This document shows, one piece after another, positions 59,703 through 64,000 of a stretch of DNA of 64,000 nucleotides. This DNA comes from Holophagales bacterium (GTDB lineage: Bacteria > Acidobacteriota > Thermoanaerobaculia > Multivoradales > Multivoraceae): contig VXSP01000032.1 of the NCBI GenBank assembly GCA_009837885.1, positions 21,009 to 85,008 on the forward strand, read 5' to 3'. Position numbers and translations under genes: made by a program. Position 1 is the first letter of the stretch, and the number at the start of each line of letters is the position of its first letter. The notes under the pieces were generated by a model. It searched no databases and was not told the origin of the DNA. It saw only the letters and a list, made by a program, of their open reading frames with translations.

Positions 59703-61376
59703 GTGAAGCAACCCTGGCGCAATCTGGCACTCCTTCTCTTCGCCGCGGCCGTGGTCGTCGGCGGGCTCGCGGGCCACAACCTGCTGGCGATCGACGCGGA
59801 ACAGGTGGCCCAGGTCCGCCTCTACACGGATCTGATCGAGGCGGCCCACGCGAACTACGCCGTCGACGATGTCACATATCGGGACCTCGTCTACGCCTCG
59901 ATCGGGGGCATGCTGCGCAACCTCGATCCGCACACGAGCTTTCTGCCGCCCGTGGCCTACGACTCGATGCGGGAGCGCCAGCAGAGTTCCTTCTACGGCT
60001 TGGGCATCTACGTTGGAACGCGCAACAACCGCCTGACCGTGATCTCGCCGATCGAGGGCACGCCGGGCTACGAGAAGGGCATCCGGGCCGGCGACATCAT
60101 CCACCTGATCAACGGCGAGCCGACGGAGGAGATGAACCCGAACGAGGCGATCCGGAAGCTCAAGGGACCGAAGGGAACGGACGTCACGGTGACGCTGCTT
60201 CGTCCCGGCCTGGACGAACCGCTGGAGGTCACGGTGACGCGGGCCGAGATCCCGCAGGAGACCGTGCGCCACGTCCACATGCTGACGCCGGACACCGGCT
60301 TCCTCTGGATCACGGACTTCTCCCGGTCGACCGGCGGAGAGGTCGCGCGGGCCCTGGCCGAGCTCAGGGAACAGGGCATGCGGCGGTTGATCCTGGACCT
60401 CCGGTACAACGGCGGCGGCCTGCTCGATCAGGCGATCGCGGTCTCCGACCAGTTCGTGCCGCCCGGTACGACGATCGTCCAGACCCGGGGCCGGATCGAC
60501 AGTTCCCACCAGGCGTACCGTTCCACGGGCCGCCACGAGCCGCTCGGCCTGCCGATCGTCGTGCTCGTGAACGGCAGTTCCGCCTCCGCCTCCGAGATCG
60601 TCTCCGGGGCCATCCAGGATCACGACGTGGGCCTGGTCGTCGGGGAGTCGACCTGGGGCAAGGGCCTGGTGCAGACGGTCTACGAGCTGTCCTACGGCGC
60701 CGGTCTGGCCCTGACGACGGCCCGGTACTACACGCCGGCGGGGCGGCTGATCCAGCGCGACTACTCCTCGTACTGGGACTACTACACCGGGTACGACGCG
60801 AACGGCGACAACGGCGACGAAGACGAGGAAGAGCCTGGACCCGGGGAGCCGGCGCCGTTACTCGATCCGCGGGACGAGGAAGAACGCCCCGTCTTCTACA
60901 CCGATCTCGGCCGAAAGGTCTACGGCGGCGGCGGCGTGACCCCCGACTACGTCGTCGAACTGGAAGACGATCCGCCTGTCATTACCCGCCTGCGAATCCA
61001 GAGCGGATTCCACCGCTTCCCCTTCGAGCAGGGCGTGCCCGAGGGCGTCGACTCCACCGACTGGCGGGTGCCCGACGACTACCTGGAGCGCTTCTGGAAC
61101 TGGATCGTCGAGGAGGATCTCGTCACCGCCGAGGAACTCGACGAGGCGCTCGAGGATTCCGCCGTCGAGCGCCACGCCCGCATCCGGCTCCGCTACGAGA
61201 TCTTCAACACCGCGTTCGGCCTGACCGAGGGCTTCAAGGCCGAACGCCAGCTCGACAACCAGCTCGCGCGGGCGCTCGAACTCCTCGACGAAGCGGAGGA
61301 GCTGCTGGAGCGCCGCATGCAGCAGGACCGCCGCACCCGCGGCGGCAGCCGCGGCACCGGTTTCGTAGCCCAGTAA
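59703..61376 (+). CDS. S41 family carboxy-terminal processing protease
   Basis: A 557-residue CtpA-like protease with an N-terminal signal or anchor (LALLLFAAAVVVGGLAGHNL). Order: a helical domain, GGMLRNLDPHTSFL, a PDZ domain (GLGIYVGTRNNRLTVISPIE to KGIRAGDIIHLINGEP), then the protease core with DLRYNGGGLLDQAI, the catalytic Ser in VNGSSASASEIVSGA (about 293) and Lys in ESTWGKGLVQT (about 320). TARYYTPAGRLIQ follows, then an acidic insert and a helical C-terminal extension. It degrades or trims periplasmic proteins by their C-termini. GTG 59703 has TACACT 11 bases upstream. Confidence 0.92.
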   Translation: MKQPWRNLALLLFAAAVVVGGLAGHNLLAIDAEQVAQVRLYTDLIEAAHANYAVDDVTYRDLVYASIGGMLRNLDPHTSFLPPVAYDSMRERQQSSFYGLGIYVGTRNNRLTVISPIEGTPGYEKGIRAGDIIHLINGEPTEEMNPNEAIRKLKGPKGTDVTVTLLRPGLDEPLEVTVTRAEIPQETVRHVHMLTPDTGFLWITDFSRSTGGEVARALAELREQGMRRLILDLRYNGGGLLDQAIAVSDQFVPPGTTIVQTRGRIDSSHQAYRSTGRHEPLGLPIVVLVNGSSASASEIVSGAIQDHDVGLVVGESTWGKGLVQTVYELSYGAGLALTTARYYTPAGRLIQRDYSSYWDYYTGYDANGDNGDEDEEEPGPGEPAPLLDPRDEEERPVFYTDLGRKVYGGGGVTPDYVVELEDDPPVITRLRIQSGFHRFPFEQGVPEGVDSTDWRVPDDYLERFWNWIVEEDLVTAEELDEALEDSAVERHARIRLRYEIFNTAFGLTEGFKAERQLDNQLARALELLDEAEELLERRMQQDRRTRGGSRGTGFVAQ

Positions 61377-61380
61377 GCTC

Positions 61381-61416
61381 CGGGTTCGTGGGTCAGAAAA
61401 CCCGCGTACCCAGTGG
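61381..61416. repeat. Diverged modular repeat / terminator-like hairpin between convergent genes
   Basis: Hairpin CGTGGGT(cagaaa)ACCCGCG at 61387-61406. Read on the minus strand it follows the head CACTGGGTACGCGGGTTTTC, a diverged form of the repeat head seen at 63845. Placed between the S41 protease and superoxide dismutase stops, it could terminate both. Confidence 0.5.
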
Positions 61417-61417
61417 T

Positions 61418-62017
61418 TTACCCGCGAAACCGCGCCGCCACGGCCTCCCAGTCAACCACGTTCCAGAAGGCGTTCAGGTAGTCCAGCCGCCGGTTCTGGT
61501 AGTTCAGGTAGTAGGCGTGCTCCCAGACGTCGACTCCGAGCAGGGGCGTCAGGCCCTCCATCAGCGGTGAGTCCTGGTTGGGCCGTGCGATCACGGCCAG
61601 GCCGTCGTCGCCGCTCACCAGCCAGCCCCAGCCGCTGCCGAACTGACCCATGGCGGCGCTGACGAAGCGCTCCTTCAACTGGTCGAAGCTGCCGAAACGG
61701 ATGTCGATGGCGGTGGCCAGGTCGCCGCTCGGCGCGCCGCCGCCGTTCGGGCTCATGACGGACCAGAACAGCGAGTGGTTGGCGTGGCCGCCGCCGTGGT
61801 TGCGCACGGCGCCCTTGATGGAGTCCGGCACCTCGTCGAAGTTGCTGAGCAGGTTCTCGACGCTCCTCGCCGCGAGGTCGTCGCGGCCTTCGAGCGCCCC
61901 GTTCAGGTTGGCCACGTAGGCCGCGTGGTGCTTGTCGTGGTGTATCTCCATCGTCCGCGCGTCGATGTGGGGCTCGAGAGCGTCGAACGGGTAGGCCAGA
62001 TCGGGAACTTCGTGCAT
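61418..62017 (-). CDS. Superoxide dismutase (Fe/Mn)
   Basis: A 199-residue Fe/Mn-SOD. N-terminal [33 protein letters not shown] gives the first His ligand, [13 protein letters not shown] the second. Gly-rich [21 protein letters not shown] and the C-terminal [23 protein letters not shown] complete the Asp/His ligand set. GGHANHS with GSGWGWL is compatible with Mn or cambialistic use; metal choice cannot be settled from sequence. GAGGAG seven to eight bases before ATG 62017 supports the start. The cytoplasmic location is inferred from the lack of a signal peptide. Confidence 0.94.
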   Translation of the reverse strand: MHEVPDLAYPFDALEPHIDARTMEIHHDKHHAAYVANLNGALEGRDDLAARSVENLLSNFDEVPDSIKGAVRNHGGGHANHSLFWSVMSPNGGGAPSGDLATAIDIRFGSFDQLKERFVSAAMGQFGSGWGWLVSGDDGLAVIARPNQDSPLMEGLTPLLGVDVWEHAYYLNYQNRRLDYLNAFWNVVDWEAVAARFRG

Positions 62018-62090
62018 GAGTGAGTACTCCTCAGGGGAAGGTGGTTCTGCCGCCGCGATTGTGCCACGAGTGAGGCTGCCCGGGCGTTCA

Positions 62091-62119
62091 TTGACGACGC
62101 TCCCCGCCTGCCCTAAGAT
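62091..62119 (+). promoter_or_regulatory. Sigma-70 promoter for tRNA-Val/tRNA-Asp
   Basis: TTGACG (62091-62096), 17-base spacer, TAAGAT (62114-62119); start predicted near 62126. Shares CCCTAAGAT with the tRNA-Asn promoter. Confidence 0.75.
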
Positions 62120-62164
62120 CCCGCGGCCTGCGATGTCCGCCGGACGGCCGAAGGGTCGCCGCCG

Positions 62165-62239
62165 GGGAGGTTAGCTCAGGGGTAGAGCACCTGCTTTACA
62201 CGCAGGGGGTCGCGGGTTCGAATCCCCCACCTCCCACCA
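62165..62239 (+). tRNA. tRNA-Val (UAC)
   Basis: Acceptor GGGAGGT / ACCTCCC, D-arm GCTCAGGGGTAGAGC, anticodon loop TTTACAC with anticodon TAC, T-arm CGCGGGTTCGAATCCCC, discriminator A and encoded CCA. Confidence 0.96.
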
Positions 62240-62312
62240 CGGAGGTTCCGGAGTACGCGCGATCAGGGAACAGGACGTAGCATCGAGGGATACACGACGA
62301 GGACGGACGTAC

Positions 62313-62389
62313 GGGGTCGTAGTTCAGCTGGTTAGAATGCCGGCCTGTCACGCCGGAGGTCGCGGGTTCGAGTCCCGTCGGCCCCGCCA
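62313..62389 (+). tRNA. tRNA-Asp (GUC)
   Basis: Acceptor GGGGTCG / CGGCCCC, D-arm GTTCAGCTGGTTAGAAT, anticodon loop CTGTCAC with anticodon GTC, T-arm CGCGGGTTCGAGTCCCGT, discriminator G and encoded CCA. Probably transcribed with tRNA-Val and rpmG. Confidence 0.96.
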
Positions 62390-62438
62390 TTCCGCTCCCA
62401 GCCCTCGAAGCCGCCGGACCGCATGTTGAGGTGACGAC

Positions 62439-62594
62439 GTGAGAGACAAGATCAAGCTCGTATCGAGCGCCGGTACCGGGTACTTCTACACGACGACGAA
62501 GAACAAGAAGCTCGGCCAGGAGAAGCTGAAGCTGAAGAAGTACGACCCGAAGATCCGCCGCCACGTCGAGTTCGTCGAAGAGAAGATGCGTTAA
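62439..62594 (+). CDS. rpmG: 50S ribosomal protein L33 (zinc-independent form)
   Basis: A 51-residue bL33: [20 protein letters not shown], then [20 protein letters not shown], then [14 protein letters not shown] 62439 is preceded by GAGGTGA with good spacing. The two CxxC zinc motifs of zinc-type L33 are absent, so this is the C-minus form. It lies 49 bases after tRNA-Asp, and L33 genes commonly sit in such tRNA clusters. Short, but family identity is clear. Confidence 0.93.
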   Translation: MRDKIKLVSSAGTGYFYTTTKNKKLGQEKLKLKKYDPKIRRHVEFVEEKMR

Positions 62595-62678
62595 GCCCCA
62601 CGGGGTGCGCGGGGAGTGCTACGCTCCACCGCCCTCGCCAAACCCTGAGTAGGCCCCGGGCGCCTCCGCTCCACTTGA

Positions 62679-63380
62679 ATGGAGCGGAAGATGACCCCAC
62701 AGACTTACCACCAGCAGAGCGGGGAGCCGCGCGACTTCCCTGTGCTCTGGCGCCAGTGCGTCGCCCGGGATGCGGATTGGGCATCCCTCGTTCGGCATGT
62801 CGACCCGATGTTGCGGAGCACCCTCTCCGGCCTCGGACGGAGCTACGGCGTGTACCTGAACCGGGATCTCCTCGACGAAGTGATCCAGGAGACCTACGTA
62901 CGCCTGCTTCAGAACGATCGCCGCGTGTTGCGTGGCTGCCGCGGACGATCCGAAACGACCATCCGGTCCTACCTGCGCCGGGTCGCCCGGAGCACCCTGA
63001 TCGACTGGTTGCGCGCCCGCCGGGCGCTCAAGCGCGGTCCGGCGATCGAACTCAGCATCGATGCCCTCGATGCGCTCGCCGAGAACGTCGACGGCTTCGA
63101 CCTTCCGAGCCGGGCCTCCAGTCCTCTCGACCTCATCTACGCGCAGGAGCTTCGCCGCCGGTTCCGTCGCGAGTGCCGGTGTGTCGCCAGACCCGGCGAC
63201 ACTGCCCGGCGCGACATCTGGCTCACGGAGCGCATGGTGGTCGACGGGTGGAATTCCCGCGAGGCGGCGCGCGTGGTCCAACTGGCGCCGGCCACCGTGG
63301 CGACGGTGCTCAGCCGAATGCGCCGGGAGCTCCGTCGCAGGGGCCTTCTCATGCCGGCACGGCTCGCTTCGGGCGCCTGA
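62679..63380 (+). CDS. ECF-type RNA polymerase sigma factor
   Basis: A 233-residue sigma-70-family protein with regions 2 and 4 only. Region 2: LDEVIQETYVRLLQNDRRVL, then SETTIRSYLRRVARSTLIDWLRARRA. After a linker, region 4: LTERMVVDGWNSREAARVVQLAPATVATVLSRMRRELRRRG. No anti-sigma gene with a zinc or membrane domain follows; the next gene is an ArsR-type regulator. Cysteines in RRECRCVARPG are notable and might be redox-active. ATG 62679 or ATG 62691 may be the start. A hairpin AGCCC(cacttc)GGGCT follows the stop. Confidence 0.82.
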   Translation: MERKMTPQTYHQQSGEPRDFPVLWRQCVARDADWASLVRHVDPMLRSTLSGLGRSYGVYLNRDLLDEVIQETYVRLLQNDRRVLRGCRGRSETTIRSYLRRVARSTLIDWLRARRALKRGPAIELSIDALDALAENVDGFDLPSRASSPLDLIYAQELRRRFRRECRCVARPGDTARRDIWLTERMVVDGWNSREAARVVQLAPATVATVLSRMRRELRRRGLLMPARLASGA

Positions 63381-63447
63381 AGCCCCACTTCGGGCTCAAG
63401 TTATGCCATAATGGCTAACTCTCTTCATTCCCTGGAGATACCTGATC

Positions 63448-63840
63448 GTGGACCAGAAGACAGAACATCGACCCGTACGCATGGGCGATCGGCCTGTACG
63501 CCTGGGCGGCTCGCTGAGCGGCCTCGAGCCTCGCGACCGGCGCTCCCGTCACATGACGAAGGTCTTCAAGGCGCTGTCCGACTCGACCCGGCAGAACATA
63601 CTCCGGCTCCTGGAAGACGAGCAGCGATGCGTCGGCGACATCGTGGGCGAGTTCGACCTCTCCCAGCCGACCATCTCGCGCCACCTGTCCGTGCTCAAGG
63701 AAGCCGACCTGGTGATCGACCAGAGGCGCGGCCAGAACGTGATCTACCGGTTGAACGACGAGGCGTTGTCCGAGTCGATGCGCAGCTTCTTCGGTCAGTT
63801 CCGGAGCTGTCAGGACTCGCTGCGCAAGCCCGGCCCCTGA
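63448..63840 (+). CDS. ArsR family transcriptional regulator
   Basis: A 130-residue winged-helix repressor-type protein: TKVFKALSDSTRQNILRLLEDEQRCVGDIVGEFDLSQPTISRHLSVLKEADLVIDQRRGQNVIYRL. The classical ELCVCDL metal site is replaced by QRCVGDI, so only one cysteine remains and metal sensing by that site is unlikely. GTG 63448 is given as start; ATG 63553 (MTKVFKALSD) is the family-like start and the preceding 35 residues are basic and not conserved. AT-rich TTATGCCATAAT just upstream (about 63402-63413) may hold its promoter and a self-operator. Confidence 0.85.
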   Translation: MDQKTEHRPVRMGDRPVRLGGSLSGLEPRDRRSRHMTKVFKALSDSTRQNILRLLEDEQRCVGDIVGEFDLSQPTISRHLSVLKEADLVIDQRRGQNVIYRLNDEALSESMRSFFGQFRSCQDSLRKPGP

Positions 63841-63844
63841 CTAA

Positions 63845-63919
63845 CTGTCGGTGCGCGGGTCCTCTGACCCGCTGCCGCCGCAGGCGGCCGGAAGACGCGC
63901 CGGCCGCCAGGCCGGCTCC
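63845..63919. repeat. GC-rich modular palindromic repeat, complete copy
   Basis: Head CTGTCGGTGCGC, hairpin GCGGGTC(ctct)GACCCGC at 63855-63872, hairpin GCCGCC(gca)GGCGGC, and tail hairpin GCCGGCC(gcca)GGCCGGC then TCC. Best example of the three-module order; follows the ArsR gene. Confidence 0.75.
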
Positions 63920-63947
63920 TTTTCGCGTTAGGGTTCCGCGTCCACCC

Positions 63948-64000
63948 GGCGGTGTAGCTCAGCCGGTTAGAGCAAGCGGCTCATATCCGCTGTGTCGGGG
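63948..64000 (+). tRNA. tRNA-Met elongator (CAU), 3' truncated by window end
   Basis: Acceptor GGCGGTG, TA, D-arm GCTCAGCCGGTTAGAGC, anticodon stem AGCGG/CCGCT with loop CTCATAT (anticodon CAT). The variable loop and start of the T-arm reach the window edge. The GGCGGTGTAGCTCAG start is like known elongator tRNA-Met, unlike the initiator. Confidence 0.85.

Overview
This is a GC-rich bacterial chromosome segment, mostly housekeeping, with tightly packed operons and many GTG starts. It carries Kdo (3-deoxy-manno-octulosonate) synthesis, a Wzt-type O-polysaccharide export domain, a LolA-type carrier and several lipoproteins, so the cell is a diderm with LPS. A CadC-like winged-helix membrane regulator, an ECF sigma factor of the style common in that phylum, a PQQ lipoprotein dehydrogenase and dispersed GC-rich palindromes fit an Acidobacteriota-like genome. 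That placement is inference only.

Layout. 0-5 kb: end of a polysaccharide ABC ATPase, DUF3467, acyl-CoA ligase, YggS and a zinc-ribbon coiled-coil protein, tRNA(CAU). 4.7-12 kb: lipoprotein, rpsU, mutS2, dnaG, rpoD. 12-18 kb: tRNA-Asn, pckA, acs, an AI-2E-type permease, a steroid-reductase-like membrane protein. 18-24.2 kb: a complete SUF iron-sulfur operon (Rrf2 regulator-sufB-C-D-S-U-T). 24-34 kb: small phosphatase-like and membrane proteins, transketolase, a DUF4143 ATPase, PQQ dehydrogenase, serine hydrolase, tRNA-Lys, purA. 34-46 kb: an accessory envelope and secretion region (two alkaline-phosphatase-superfamily enzymes, DUF4910 peptidase, GT-C-like membrane protein, SDR, secreted proteins, SGNH hydrolase with dockerin). 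46-52 kb: ychF, aat, a CadC-like regulator, a predicted large noncoding RNA, tRNA-Phe, purH, lolA. 53-61 kb: kdsB-pyrG-kdsA-kdsD-kdsC, tatA-tatC, S41 protease. 61-64 kb: sod, tRNA-Val, tRNA-Asp, rpmG, ECF sigma, ArsR regulator, start of tRNA-Met.

The most interesting item is a roughly 620-nt locus on the minus strand (49421 to 48801) with no credible protein. It has its own TTGACA promoter, a 12-bp helix joining its two ends, many nested perfect helices with GNRA or UUCG-type loops, and a terminal U tract. It looks like a large structured RNA that I cannot assign to RNase P, tmRNA, 6S or SRP RNA. Second is a 175-bp interspersed element with 35-bp terminal inverted repeats. It occurs complete at 8.4 kb and 58.0 kb and as a half copy at 59.5 kb, and the arm differences between the two complete copies are compensated in the opposite arm. 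Third is a family of modular GC-rich palindromic repeats (about ten copies), one of which is translated in frame inside a gene.
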